Assembly (NCBI RefSeq): GCF_008329965.1
Contig: NZ_CP036150.1
Location: 2,356,001 to 2,420,000, forward strand
Direction of reading: 5' to 3'
Origin: Oceanispirochaeta crateris
Lineage (GTDB): Bacteria > Spirochaetota > Spirochaetia > DSM-2461
Length of the DNA: 64,000 nucleotides
In this document: one piece after another, positions 1 through 8,165 of the stretch
Layout: every line of letters begins with the position of its first letter
Numbering within the stretch: position 1 is the stretch's first letter
Translations under genes and position numbers: made by a program
Notes under the pieces: generated by a model
The model's database searches: none
Seen by the model: only the letters and a program-made list of their open reading frames with translations
Told to the model about the DNA's origin: nothing

Positions 1-346
1 GATCCACCTGGGCCTTGTAGGCATGTGCTCTATTCATCAATCCCTTGGAGGTAAAGGCCATGATCATCGTAGTCAGTTCAAAGGTTTCTGGAACATCGGA
101 CTGTCTGTAGATCAGGGTTTTTTGAGGATCCAGTCCGCAAGCCAGCCAGCAGGCGGCAATCTCATAGGTATATTCCTTCAGCAGACAGGGATCTTTAATA
201 CTGTTCAAAGAGTGATAGTCCGCAATAAAATACCTAGCATCATAGCTCTTTGCTAATTCAAGTGCCGGTTTTATGGCTCCCAGGTAGTTCCCCAGATGAG
301 GCATTCCCGTGGGTTTTATTCCTGTGAGTACAACTTTTTTGTCCAT
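1..346 (-). CDS. trpS: Tryptophan--tRNA ligase, N-terminal part (runs off the left edge)
   Basis: Cytoplasmic class I aminoacyl-tRNA synthetase that charges tRNA-Trp. About 115 N-terminal residues are visible and the rest lies beyond the window. The start MDKKVVLTGIKPTGMPHLGN carries the TrpRS form of the class I HIGH signature (HLGN), followed by the Rossmann-fold stretch YFIADYHSLN and a DPQKTLIYRQSDVPE segment typical of TrpRS. An in-frame ATG four codons upstream (ending at 358) is an alternative start; it has an AAGG directly against it and so is badly spaced, whereas the chosen ATG has that purine stretch about 10 bases away. The gene diverges from the two-component genes to its right. 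Confidence 0.93.
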   Translation of the reverse strand, partial: MDKKVVLTGIKPTGMPHLGNYLGAIKPALELAKSYDARYFIADYHSLNSIKDPCLLKEYTYEIAACWLACGLDPQKTLIYRQSDVPETFELTTMIMAFTSKGLMNRAHAYKAQVD

Positions 347-698
347 CCCCGATTCCATCCTTAAAACAAGTCAGTTTCTGTTTAATTTGGCAGGGGCGAT
401 TTTATCATAATCCCTTATTAAAGGAAAGAGAGTGTATATTCTCCATCATGAAGGTCGAAAAAAAGAACAGGGAGAAGCTGTGAATAAGTGCTCTACATTC
501 CTAATTCTCAGCTTCAGAAACATCTGAGAATCTCTTCTTTGAACCACCCGGAAAACCAGAGGAATAGGGAAATTCACAAAACCTTCATTATTTCTTCAAA
601 GCGTCCCCTTACCCGGAGTTCATCATATTGTGCAGGAGATTTTTCCCACAGTGGAAAAAGGACTGGTAAATTCGGTTAAATTCAGGCAAAATATCTAT
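347..698. other. Intergenic region between trpS and the response regulator gene
   Basis: About 350 bases between divergent genes. I see no convincing protein gene: the one open frame here (488-679, plus) has no ribosome-binding site and crosses the 11-bp direct repeats described separately. A possible -10 element TATTGT lies at 626-631. A 7-base inverted repeat (GAAGCTG/CAGCTTC) with a long loop is present near 475-515 but is too weak to name. No tRNA-like or riboswitch-like fold was recognised. Confidence 0.5.
573..604 (+). promoter_or_regulatory. Three TTCAYA-like direct repeats at 11-bp period (candidate response-regulator site)
   Basis: TTCACA at 573, TTCATT at 584 and TTCAAA at 595 start exactly 11 bases apart, about 100 bases upstream of the OmpR-family regulator. 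Eleven-base direct repeats are the known arrangement for PhoB/OmpR winged-helix regulators, which bind as head-to-tail dimers. The same hexamer at the same period occurs before the outer-membrane protein gene. I infer autoregulation by the adjacent regulator. Confidence 0.6.
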
Positions 699-1385
699 AT
701 GGCACTAATTTTTGTTATAGAAGATAATGACTCGATCCGGGAAGCCGTATCGGGCTACCTGAAGTTGTCCGATTATGAGGTGGAAGAATTTGAGGGTCTG
801 AGCGGTGTAAAAGAAGCCATGGCCTCCAGAAATCCGGAACTCCTGATCCTTGACGCCATGCTCCCCGATGGAGATGGTTTCATTTTTGCAAAGGAGATCC
901 GTCAGAAATCTGACATTCCCATCATCTTCATGACAGCCAGAGAATCCGAATCGGATAGAATCACCGGTTTTGAGGTGGGGGCCGACGATTATGTCGTCAA
1001 ACCCTTCTCGCCGAAAGAACTGGTGCTGAGAGTGGGAGCCGTCTTAAAAAGAACAGGGACAGCTCTTCCCCAGAAAAAGATGCACGGCTGGACCCTGGGG
1101 GGACAGGTGCTGACAACCGATGAAGATTCCCACAAGGCCATGCTGAACAATCAGTTGCTGAAACTGACCGCAGCGGAGTGGAAAATCCTCCTGTATCTGT
1201 CTTCCAATGGCGGAGCCGTTGTCTCCCGGGAACAGATACTGGACCGTTGTCTGGAATACTCCTTTGAGGGTTATGACCGGACGGTGGATACCCATATTAA
1301 AAACCTCCGTGCCAAGCTTCAGAATCCCGATTGGATCGAGACTATAAGAGGATACGGGTACAGGTTTGCAGGAAACAGTACATGA
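699..1385 (+). CDS. OmpR/PhoB-family response regulator
   Basis: DNA-binding response regulator of 228 residues, the usual family length. The receiver domain (1-120) has the acidic pair E8/D9, phospho-acceptor D52 (LILDAMLPDGDG), T79 and K101 (KPFSP). A winged-helix effector domain follows (about 130-225) and ends with the typical RTVDTHIKNLRAKL and TIRGYGYRF segments. The ATG at 699 starts directly at the receiver fold (MALIFVIEDN); a longer frame from 630 would add 23 non-conserved residues. The stop overlaps the kinase start (ATGA), so the two are co-translated partners. Upstream 11-bp repeats suggest autoregulation, and a matching site precedes the outer-membrane protein gene downstream. 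The signal sensed is unknown. Confidence 0.93.
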   Translation: MALIFVIEDNDSIREAVSGYLKLSDYEVEEFEGLSGVKEAMASRNPELLILDAMLPDGDGFIFAKEIRQKSDIPIIFMTARESESDRITGFEVGADDYVVKPFSPKELVLRVGAVLKRTGTALPQKKMHGWTLGGQVLTTDEDSHKAMLNNQLLKLTAAEWKILLYLSSNGGAVVSREQILDRCLEYSFEGYDRTVDTHIKNLRAKLQNPDWIETIRGYGYRFAGNST

Positions 1386-2713
1386 GATCCATGCGCGCCA
1401 GAATGCTGGCGGCTTTTTTCCTGATTATCCTATTAAACAGTATTTTACTTATTCTGAGCCTTTTATTTGGATACTCCAATTCTCGCAAGCACTGGAATGA
1501 CCACGTAGAACATGAGTCCCGGAAGCTGGTTATGGAATTTCTCACGGCCATGATGGATCAGGAGGGAATCCTTGATGCCACATCCAGTGCAGAAATTTTG
1601 AAGGCCTCCCGATCCTATAAAATAGAATCTGCTCAAATTTTTCTATTTTCACCCGGTGGAGATCTCTTACAAAGCTGGTCAAATCCTTTTCAAAATCGAC
1701 AAGATCCGGAACAAGCCGACATTTCCAAGGCAGAACCTCTCATTCTGGGAGGACAACTCAAGGGATCTGTTCAGATCGTGCCCCTCTCCTTTGGCTCCGT
1801 AAACCATAACAGCATATTCATCACAAGGATTGTCAAACTCTTCAGCCTGGGGTTGATCCTCTCTGGCAGTCTCTCCCTCCTTTTGGCCTACAGGATATCC
1901 GCCGCGTTTACTAAAGAAGCGGGTTCTACCGCCAGATCCCTGATCAAGCTGGCAAGAGGCTCACGGCTGGAACAATTCTCAAACTCCCCCACGAAAGAAC
2001 TAGCCAAGATCAATGAAGCAGCAGGATCTCTGCAGAAAATGCTGATTGCAGATGAATCCAGGAGGAACCTCTGGTCGGCCAGCATTGCCCATGACCTGAG
2101 AACTCCGTTGACGGCCATGAAAACTCAATTCTCAGCATATAGAGACGGTGCCCTGGAATTGACTCCCGAAGGCTGGGATAAAATTATGTCCGAACTGACC
2201 GTCCTTGAATCACTCACCAGGGATTTTTTGATTCTGGGAGAACTGGACTCGGCGGGCAAGGAACTATCTGTGAAGAAGGAAACATCTGACGCTCTCCGCA
2301 GGAAGGTATTGGAAGCTCTCTTAGATCTCGCCGCCTCCAGGGACATTTCGTTGAAATGGACCAGCACACTGGACATCTTATTTTGCGATTTATCCCTGAT
2401 CAGCCGGGCCCTCGAAGCCCTTATAAAAAATGCCATACAGAATATGAATAGTGGAGGCACCGTTGAAATAATGGCCACAGGAACGGCAGAAAGTCCTTGT
2501 TTTAAGGTTATTAATCCAGGACATATCCCCGAAGAACACCTCCCCCACCTCTTTGACCCCCTATATAAAACAGACAAAAGCCGAAAAAAAGAAGGAAGCG
2601 GTCTTGGATTGACGATTTCAAGGCGGATTGCCGAATTTCATAGAGGGTCCTTAGTTGTTGAGAACCTGGAGGAACAGCGTGTATGCTTCACTATGAGCCT
2701 AAATCTTGGCTGA
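1382..2713 (+). CDS. Membrane sensor histidine kinase (partner of the OmpR-type regulator)
   Basis: Inner-membrane kinase of 443 residues. A first membrane helix (about 9-30) and a second (about 150-170) flank a small periplasmic domain of about 115 residues. A linker with HAMP-like character follows, then the dimerisation/phospho-acceptor helix SIAHDLRTPL with H237, and a HATPase domain with N-box N350 and the G-box GSGLGLTISRRIAEFHRG at 405-422. The start ATG overlaps the regulator's stop by the ATGA arrangement; another ATG three codons on is possible. It presumably phosphorylates the upstream regulator. The position directly before an outer-membrane protein gene recalls EnvZ/OmpR-type envelope control, but the ligand cannot be read from sequence. 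Confidence 0.92.
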   Translation: MRSMRARMLAAFFLIILLNSILLILSLLFGYSNSRKHWNDHVEHESRKLVMEFLTAMMDQEGILDATSSAEILKASRSYKIESAQIFLFSPGGDLLQSWSNPFQNRQDPEQADISKAEPLILGGQLKGSVQIVPLSFGSVNHNSIFITRIVKLFSLGLILSGSLSLLLAYRISAAFTKEAGSTARSLIKLARGSRLEQFSNSPTKELAKINEAAGSLQKMLIADESRRNLWSASIAHDLRTPLTAMKTQFSAYRDGALELTPEGWDKIMSELTVLESLTRDFLILGELDSAGKELSVKKETSDALRRKVLEALLDLAASRDISLKWTSTLDILFCDLSLISRALEALIKNAIQNMNSGGTVEIMATGTAESPCFKVINPGHIPEEHLPHLFDPLYKTDKSRKKEGSGLGLTISRRIAEFHRGSLVVENLEEQRVCFTMSLNLG

Positions 2714-2830
2714 AAAAGGACTTTTACCACTGGTCATTCAGTCTGTATGAAAATGAGCTTAGAATGAAAAGGTCACAAGCTCTGTATACACCTTGGTTTG
2801 AGTTAAAAAAAATCAGTAATTTTTTCTTTG

Positions 2831-2863
2831 CTTCACACATTCTTCACATTCTCTTCATATCAT
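2831..2863 (+). promoter_or_regulatory. Second three-repeat 11-bp-period site before the outer-membrane protein gene
   Basis: CTTCACA at 2831, CTTCACA at 2842 and CTTCATA at 2853 repeat with an exact 11-base period, matching in hexamer and period the site at 573-604. Possible -10 elements follow: TAATAT at 2880-2885 or TATAAA at 2897-2902. No good -35 box is seen, as expected for an activator-dependent promoter. The placement suggests that the phosphorylated regulator activates the downstream gene. Confidence 0.6.
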
Positions 2864-2952
2864 CAACATATATGACTCCTAATATCGAGTTAATTGTATA
2901 AATAACGCAGGGCGTATGCTCTGTAAATAAACAAGTAGGAGAGAAAGTAATT

Positions 2953-4026
2953 ATGAGAAAGACTATTGTTTTACTGACAATTGTTCTGGCCATTTTGGCT
3001 GCCCCAGTATTTGCAGAAGTAACAGCTTCTGGTAGTGTAGAATTCGGTTTTGCTTACAACGCCGACAACTACAGCGAATACGCTGACAACGAAGTTGATG
3101 TAAACCTCGGAGCCACTGTTGGTGAGTACACATCTATTGATGCTAACCTCAGCGCCGCTGAAGACACATCTGCCCTTGACCAGGTTGTTTACCTTGACAG
3201 CATGACTCTGACACAGGACATCACTGGTGCTCTGGGAATGGATGCCGGTTTTGGTTTGTCCGCAACTTTTGGTATTTCTTCTTTTGAACCCATGGAATAT
3301 CAGGCAGTAGCCGGTTATGGTGACTTTGAATACGATGATGATTCATCTGAACTAACTACTTACAACCTGATTGAAGGTGATACTATCATGTCTATGGCTT
3401 CTATCTCTTTAGAAGACATGGTTACAATCGATGTTGCAGTATACGAACCCGGTGCAGAAGTTATGTCTGATGCAATGCAGTTCGGTATCAATGCCTACGG
3501 AACATTCGGCATGGTTGACGCTTCTGTAAGCTACCTCAAAATAGCTGACAAAACTTCTATCTTTGGTCTGAACGCAGCTGCAATGCCCATGGAAGACCTA
3601 ACTGTTGGTGCTGGTGTTAGCTCATACAACTATGACGGTGATTCTATCACTGGTTTCGGTGTTTCTGCTTCCTACACAATGGACGCTCTGACAGCTGGTT
3701 TTGCCATGACAAGTGCCACAACTAGCTTAGACACAGATGAAGAGTTTGGTGACGTAACTAACTACGCAGTAAATGTAAACTACATGGTATCTGAAGCTGC
3801 AACCGTATTTGCCGGTGTGATGATCGCTGGTGATGGTGATGGTAATGTTGATACAGACCTTGCAGACACTCTTGGTTACGAAGTAGGAGCATCTTATGTT
3901 CTTGACGGCGTTACCTACTCTGCAGGTTACACATTCGATTCTGACTACACAGCAGTTAATGGTGAATTCATGGACGGTGCTGATCGTGCTGGAAACGTAT
4001 TCCTGAAAATCTCTGCTTCTTTCTAA
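2953..4026 (+). CDS. Putative outer-membrane beta-barrel (porin-like) protein
   Basis: Secreted protein of 357 residues with a clear Sec signal peptide (MRKTIVLLTIVLAILAAPVFA, cleavage after about residue 21). The mature part is acidic, almost free of lysine, cysteine-free, and made of alternating short strands rich in Gly, Ala, Thr, Ser and Tyr. It ends FLKISASF: a terminal aromatic residue after alternating hydrophobics is the usual barrel-assembly signal. A strong AGGAG ribosome site precedes the ATG, and a strong terminator follows, so it is a monocistronic, probably abundant product. No specific porin family was recognised. Codons are more restricted (many GCT, GAC, AAC) than in neighbours, consistent with high expression. 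Control by the adjacent two-component system is inferred from the shared repeats. Confidence 0.78.
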   Translation: MRKTIVLLTIVLAILAAPVFAEVTASGSVEFGFAYNADNYSEYADNEVDVNLGATVGEYTSIDANLSAAEDTSALDQVVYLDSMTLTQDITGALGMDAGFGLSATFGISSFEPMEYQAVAGYGDFEYDDDSSELTTYNLIEGDTIMSMASISLEDMVTIDVAVYEPGAEVMSDAMQFGINAYGTFGMVDASVSYLKIADKTSIFGLNAAAMPMEDLTVGAGVSSYNYDGDSITGFGVSASYTMDALTAGFAMTSATTSLDTDEEFGDVTNYAVNVNYMVSEAATVFAGVMIAGDGDGNVDTDLADTLGYEVGASYVLDGVTYSAGYTFDSDYTAVNGEFMDGADRAGNVFLKISASF

Positions 4027-4058
4027 TCTAATATAAGATTTTAAGAACTTTTAGATTG

Positions 4059-4088
4059 CCGCCTCCTTTACGGGAGGCGGTTTTTTTT
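4059..4088 (+). terminator. Rho-independent terminator after the outer-membrane protein gene
   Basis: A GC-rich hairpin (CCGCCTCC paired with GGGAGGCGG around a TTTAC-type loop) is followed directly by eight T residues. Confidence 0.9.
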
Positions 4089-4127
4089 GCTATTTTCTAA
4101 TAGAAATCATAAACCGGAGGTAATCCT

Positions 4128-4748
4128 TTGAAGCAAGCTCTATTTCCCTTGATACTACTGACGACCGTCTTTGCAGGCTGTGCCAGTGTTGATCCTTACA
4201 TCGGTGAGCAGATCATTCAGCATCAGGTGGCCGATATCTCTTTCACATTCCAATTGCTGTCCGAGGATCATCTTAAAAATCTCTATGGCAAAACCGAGAA
4301 CCCTTTTATCAACTTCCCCGGACGTTTCCCCAAAAAGGAGTTCTTTGTCTTTGACACGGAGATCAGTGCAGAGACAACAACCCTGGACATATCCAGGTCG
4401 ACCATGAGCATCCTAATCGGCTCTGATGTCTATAAAGCCTCCAACGATTTTAACCTGACTCGAGCCTGGACTCCCTATTTTGCCTCAGACAGAGAGCAGC
4501 TTCACATGAAGAATAAGATCAACAAACTTCTCAAGCCTGCGAACATCACAGTGAGTCCGGAGAATCCCTTCAAGGGACTCCTGGTATTTTTGGTTCCGCA
4601 GAGTGAGGATATAGACGCTGTGATCCGCATCCCCGCCGTCAGTCAGGAAGGAGATGAAGGAATCATTGAGGTTCCCTTCAAGGTGAAGAGGATGGTTGTA
4701 GGAACAAATGGAACTGTTGAAAAAAACACAGGAATCTTCTCAGAATAA
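4128..4748 (+). CDS. Putative lipoprotein of unknown function
   Basis: A 206-residue protein with a lipoprotein signal: hydrophobic helix followed by TVFAGC, giving a lipidated cysteine near residue 17. Translation starts at TTG: the only good ribosome site (GGAGG) lies seven bases before it and no ATG follows near the N-terminus. The mature domain has no recognised family or catalytic motif; it contains FPGRFPKKEFFVFDTEI and an all-beta look. It sits alone between the terminator of the barrel gene and a convergent HAD gene. An envelope role is inferred only from the lipobox and position. Confidence 0.72.
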   Translation: MKQALFPLILLTTVFAGCASVDPYIGEQIIQHQVADISFTFQLLSEDHLKNLYGKTENPFINFPGRFPKKEFFVFDTEISAETTTLDISRSTMSILIGSDVYKASNDFNLTRAWTPYFASDREQLHMKNKINKLLKPANITVSPENPFKGLLVFLVPQSEDIDAVIRIPAVSQEGDEGIIEVPFKVKRMVVGTNGTVEKNTGIFSE

Positions 4749-4751
4749 ATA

Positions 4752-5435
4752 TCAGAAATTGTATTCCCTGGAGATCCAGGAGATGGCTTTTTCACTTGTA
4801 AAGGCGGTCATACCGCCTTCAAAAATAAGGTCCGCCCGGTTCAGAAAGTCCTTAGGGTCTCTGACCATGGGGGAAGGAACGGCTATGGTGCGCATTCCTG
4901 CCCTGTAGGCCGCTTCGACACCCACAGGGGAGTCTTCTACCACCAGGCAGGCTTCTGGCCTTGCCTGAAGCCTTGAGGCCGCCTCCAGAAAGACATGGGG
5001 CTCGGGCTTCCCCTCCTCTACTTCCTGAGCAGAAACCCGCACCGGAAAGAGTTCTCGGATACCCGTAATAGAACACATCTCATCAATGATGTCCTTGGTG
5101 GAACCCGATGCAATCCCCACGGGGATATGATTCTCTATGGCCCATTCGGCCAGGGCGATCATCTGGGGGAAAAGGCAGATTTCACTGCGGGCAATCTCCA
5201 GATAGGTCCGTTCCTGAAACTCGCGCAACTCTTCGTAAGAGGCTTCAATGCCATATTTTTCCTTGATCATGGGTAGAAAAGTAACCGCCCCCATACCAAT
5301 GTACAGGTCATGCTCCTCTTCACTCATAAAACCACCGTATGAGGCAATCATGGCTAGGTCCGCCTTGAGCCAGAGAGGTTCACTGTCCATAAGAGTCCCA
5401 TCCATATCAAAGAGAATAGCTTCCAGTTTACTCAT
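4752..5435 (-). CDS. HAD-superfamily phosphatase (subfamily IA, beta-phosphoglucomutase-like)
   Basis: Cytoplasmic HAD hydrolase of 227 residues. All four motifs are present: FDMDGTLMDSEP with nucleophile D10 and acid/base D12, the Ser/Thr motif GIASGST, the Lys motif EEGKPEPHVF, and the acidic motif VVEDSPVGVEAA. An alpha-helical cap sits between motifs I and II. The nearest style is the HxpB/YniC and PGMB group, which act on small sugar phosphates; substrate cannot be assigned. Its ATG overlaps the stop of the membrane-protein gene upstream (ATGA), so the two are translated as a pair. Confidence 0.88.
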   Translation of the reverse strand: MSKLEAILFDMDGTLMDSEPLWLKADLAMIASYGGFMSEEEHDLYIGMGAVTFLPMIKEKYGIEASYEELREFQERTYLEIARSEICLFPQMIALAEWAIENHIPVGIASGSTKDIIDEMCSITGIRELFPVRVSAQEVEEGKPEPHVFLEAASRLQARPEACLVVEDSPVGVEAAYRAGMRTIAVPSPMVRDPKDFLNRADLIFEGGMTAFTSEKAISWISREYNF

Positions 5436-6517
5436 GATGATTCCTTATTTTCATTTTCTATTTGTTCAACACTGTCCACAACAACCACAGGAGCACTCTG
5501 TTTCAGGGACTTACCACTACTCATCAGAATACTGACAGGCTTCAGAATATCGATATTGGCACAGATGATTTTAATGGTTTCCGCCAGAGGCACGGCTAGA
5601 AACATGCCAGAGATCCCCCAGATCCATCCCCAGAAAACCAGGGAGATCAGAATGATAACCGGGGAGAGATCCAGCTGATTTCCCTGCAACTTCGGATCCA
5701 GGAAATTTCCAAGAACCATCTGAATAAGAGGCATGAAGATCAAAGACGCCAGAATGGGGTTCCAATCGGGGTAAAATTGAATAAAGGACATGAGAATAGT
5801 GGCTATCATAATGATGGTAGAGCCGATATTGGGGATAAAGTTGAATAAGATAGCCAAGAAACCCCACATAAGATAGAAATCCAGGCCTATAAAATAGAGA
5901 GTCATTGCCACGAGAGCGCCTGTGGCAATACTGATCCCCAGCTTGATAGTCAGATACCGGGCGATCTGAGTACTGATGGTCCGGATGATCCCCGCAAAAC
6001 GAATCTGCACATTCTGTTCGGGAAAAGCCATCTTAATCTTCCGTTCCGATAGGGGATTTTCAAGAAGCATGAACACTATAAAAAAGACAACGAGGATGAG
6101 CTGACCTGCAAAGTTTACAAAAGAAATGGAAATATTATAGAGCCCCGAACGGATTCCTCCTGAAAACTCAATGGCATCCAGAACGTCGGGAGGCAGTTTA
6201 TAGCGGCTGACGAGTTCACTCATAATGAGATTAAAACGATTTTGATAATATCCGATGACAGAAATAAATGTTGTAATTCTGGAATAAAAAAACCAGCCGA
6301 TGGCATAGAGACTGACCATGAGAATACAGATCACCAGCAAAACGGCAAGGATACGGGGTATCTTCTTATGAAAAATAGTCACAAGGGGCGACAATACAAA
6401 AGACATGAGTATGGCGATCACAAGGGGGAGGAAAACGGGCTGAAGAATATGCAATACCGCTCCCAGAGCTATAACCGTCAGTATACCAAGCAATACCGTA
6501 TTCAATGCAATTTTCAT
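5432..6517 (-). CDS. AI-2E family (PerM/YhhT-type) membrane protein
   Basis: Polytopic inner-membrane protein of about 361 residues in the AI-2E transporter family (Pfam PF01594), with two N-terminal helices, a soluble-looking central stretch with amphipathic helices, and a C-terminal block of helices containing FIPNIGS and the family-typical DLSPVIILISLVFWGWIWG region. Family members move signals, ions or other small solutes; substrates vary and the family name should not be read literally. I chose the ATG at 6517; a TTG six codons upstream is the alternative, and neither has a clear ribosome site. It is followed with a 4-base overlap by the HAD phosphatase gene and is divergent from engB. 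Confidence 0.85.
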   Translation of the reverse strand: MKIALNTVLLGILTVIALGAVLHILQPVFLPLVIAILMSFVLSPLVTIFHKKIPRILAVLLVICILMVSLYAIGWFFYSRITTFISVIGYYQNRFNLIMSELVSRYKLPPDVLDAIEFSGGIRSGLYNISISFVNFAGQLILVVFFIVFMLLENPLSERKIKMAFPEQNVQIRFAGIIRTISTQIARYLTIKLGISIATGALVAMTLYFIGLDFYLMWGFLAILFNFIPNIGSTIIMIATILMSFIQFYPDWNPILASLIFMPLIQMVLGNFLDPKLQGNQLDLSPVIILISLVFWGWIWGISGMFLAVPLAETIKIICANIDILKPVSILMSSGKSLKQSAPVVVVDSVEQIENENKESS

Positions 6518-6598
6518 AGTTGAATCATAATACAAAAGCAGGGCTTCTGACTATATAGACAGATAAGGCTCTTTTACAGAGTGATCCTTTACGCTAAG

Positions 6599-7210
6599 AT
6601 GGCTCTTGTGACAGACATAAACTTTAATACCATTAAATTCATCAAGAGCGCCCCCTATGTGAAGGGCCTTCCTCCCGAAAAAGGAATCGAGATAGCCTTT
6701 GCCGGACGCTCCAACGCAGGTAAATCCAGCGCTCTGAACGCCCTGGCCAATCGCAAGAGCCTTGCCAAGACATCATCGGTACCAGGAAAAACCCAACATA
6801 TCAATATTTTCCGTCTGAATGAAGACCTTCATATAGCCGACCTACCCGGCTATGGTTTTGCCAAGGTCCCCCCCAGAGAAAAAAAACGCTGGCAGGAAGA
6901 GATGACTGATTATATCCTCAACAGGGAGAGCCTGAAAGGGATTGTTTTATTAATGGATATCCGTCATCCCCTGACAGAGTTAGACCGTGCCATGCTTGAC
7001 CTGGCAGTCCAAGGTGGCAGAGAAGTACACATTGTTCTGAGTAAGGCTGATAAATTGAAAAGCGGAGCCAGATCAAAGACTCTCAGCGAAATGAATAAAG
7101 CTCTCAGGGGACTAACAGTGCCCTGGAGTATTCAGACTCTTTCGGCTGTCAAAAAGGAAGGAGTCAAAGAGCTTCGGGACCAGATTGTTTTCTGGTATGA
7201 GGCAGAATAA
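6599..7210 (+). CDS. engB: Ribosome biogenesis GTPase EngB (YsxC/YihA)
   Basis: A 203-residue TRAFAC-class GTPase needed for assembly of the large ribosomal subunit. Seen: the G1 loop GRSNAGKSS, the switch I region TSSVPGKTQHINIF, G3 DLPGYGFAKVP, G4 SKADK, and the C-terminal family segment. The length fits EngB (about 195-210). The ATG at 6599 gives an N-terminus (MALVTDINFNTIKFIKSAP) that aligns in style with other EngB proteins; a GTG six codons upstream is possible and has a somewhat better-spaced AAGG. It stands alone, divergent from the AI-2E/HAD pair. Confidence 0.94.
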   Translation: MALVTDINFNTIKFIKSAPYVKGLPPEKGIEIAFAGRSNAGKSSALNALANRKSLAKTSSVPGKTQHINIFRLNEDLHIADLPGYGFAKVPPREKKRWQEEMTDYILNRESLKGIVLLMDIRHPLTELDRAMLDLAVQGGREVHIVLSKADKLKSGARSKTLSEMNKALRGLTVPWSIQTLSAVKKEGVKELRDQIVFWYEAE

Positions 7211-7233
7211 AAGCCTGTTGAAACAACAGGCTT
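7211..7233. terminator. Hairpin at the engB 3' end
   Basis: A perfect 10-base stem (AAGCCTGTTG / CAACAGGCTT) with an AAA loop begins right after the engB stop codon. It lacks a T-run in either direction, so it is either a weak terminator for convergent transcription or an mRNA-stabilising hairpin. Confidence 0.5.
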
Positions 7234-7264
7234 ATTCTGAGTCAGGATCTCTTTAAAAGTGTTA

Positions 7265-7465
7265 TTAAAGAGAACTTGGCACTTCTTTCAGATATTCTGT
7301 CCTGATACAGGTATCAAAGAGATCTTTAGGCATGAACTCCTTTCTTTCTTCCATCCAACCACTTCTATCTCTCGTAATTTTCACCTGATATCCCTCTTTG
7401 CTCTCACGCAGAATTTCCAAAATTTCTTTCCGCTCGGGTGTTCCTTTGATTGTGTAGGCTTTCAT
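7265..7465 (-). CDS. Small hypothetical protein (66 aa)
   Basis: A short charged protein, MKAYTIKGTPERKEILEILR at its start and with SGWMEERKEFMPKDLFDTCI later on. The ATG has an ideal ribosome site (AAGGAG, six bases upstream); a longer frame from 7507 has none. It has no membrane helix, signal peptide or cysteine pair. The N-terminal half looks like a beta strand followed by a helix, and the conserved-looking tryptophan and acidic/basic pattern suggest a real folded domain. I do not recognise the family. It lies between engB and aroK on the opposite strand. Confidence 0.68.
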   Translation of the reverse strand: MKAYTIKGTPERKEILEILRESKEGYQVKITRDRSGWMEERKEFMPKDLFDTCIRTEYLKEVPSSL

Positions 7466-7616
7466 ATTCACTCCTTGATATGCTGCCGATACTCCTGAAA
7501 TAAGCAAAAGACGGCAGGGTATTTTTAACTTATTCCCATTATCGGCATTTAAATACGCTATATTAGCACTGCTTATTGACTCTTAGGGCTTGCCTTTTGA
7601 TTCAGGGTTTGAAAAA

Positions 7617-8165
7617 ATGGACAACATGCCCGTAATAGCCCTAGGGGGAATCAAACATACAGGAAAATCCACTGTTGGAAAGATCGTGTCACAAAGACTG
7701 GCCCTTCCCTTTCATGACCTGGATGACCTGATACTCAAAGACCTCCCTCCCCGATGGTCCATCCGCAAATGGTACAGAGAAAAGGGAGAGCAGGAGTTCC
7801 GAAATAAAGAGAGTGTGGCCCTGGCTCAGTATCTTAAAGAAGAGGATCAAAAAGGCATGAGGATACTGGCATTAGGCGGTGCCACTCTGGAAAATCCACA
7901 AGCCCTCAATCTCCTCAAAGGGTCAGATACTGAGATCTATATTCTGGATGAAGAAGTTGAGATTCTCTACCACAGGATCATTAAAAGGGGAATTCCTCCC
8001 TTCCTGGACCCCTTAAATCCAGAAGAATCATTTAGAAAAATGTACACCACAAGAAAACAGACCCTGCTGAACCAGGGAGATTATATCATCAACATTCACG
8101 GCATGGATCAGACGAATGCAGCAGAGCATCTGATCCGGCTGATCAGGAGTAAGTATGGCAGGTAA
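7617..8165 (+). CDS. aroK: Shikimate kinase
   Basis: Phosphorylates shikimate at the 3-OH with ATP, the fifth step of the chorismate pathway. The 182-residue protein has the P-loop GGIKHTGKST near the start, the substrate-binding DLDDLI motif, GEQEFRNKES (matching the family GExxFRxxE) and ALGGATLENP, in which the usual third Gly of the GGG motif is Ala. The loop LKDLPPRWSIRKWYREKG is slightly longer than in AroK of enterobacteria. The ATG at 7617 has CAGGG upstream; another ATG follows three codons later. Its last 11 bases overlap aroC, so the two shikimate-pathway genes are co-translated. Confidence 0.88.
   Translation: MDNMPVIALGGIKHTGKSTVGKIVSQRLALPFHDLDDLILKDLPPRWSIRKWYREKGEQEFRNKESVALAQYLKEEDQKGMRILALGGATLENPQALNLLKGSDTEIYILDEEVEILYHRIIKRGIPPFLDPLNPEESFRKMYTTRKQTLLNQGDYIINIHGMDQTNAAEHLIRLIRSKYGR

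Noticed and set aside
488-679. Open frame of 63 codons before the response regulator
   Set aside because: It has no ribosome-binding site and no recognisable domain, and it crosses the 11-bp repeats and probable promoter.
2953-4026. Horizontal transfer of the outer-membrane protein gene because its codon use differs from its neighbours
   Set aside because: Restricted codon choice, a strong ribosome site and its own terminator are better explained by high expression; enolase shows a similar trend.
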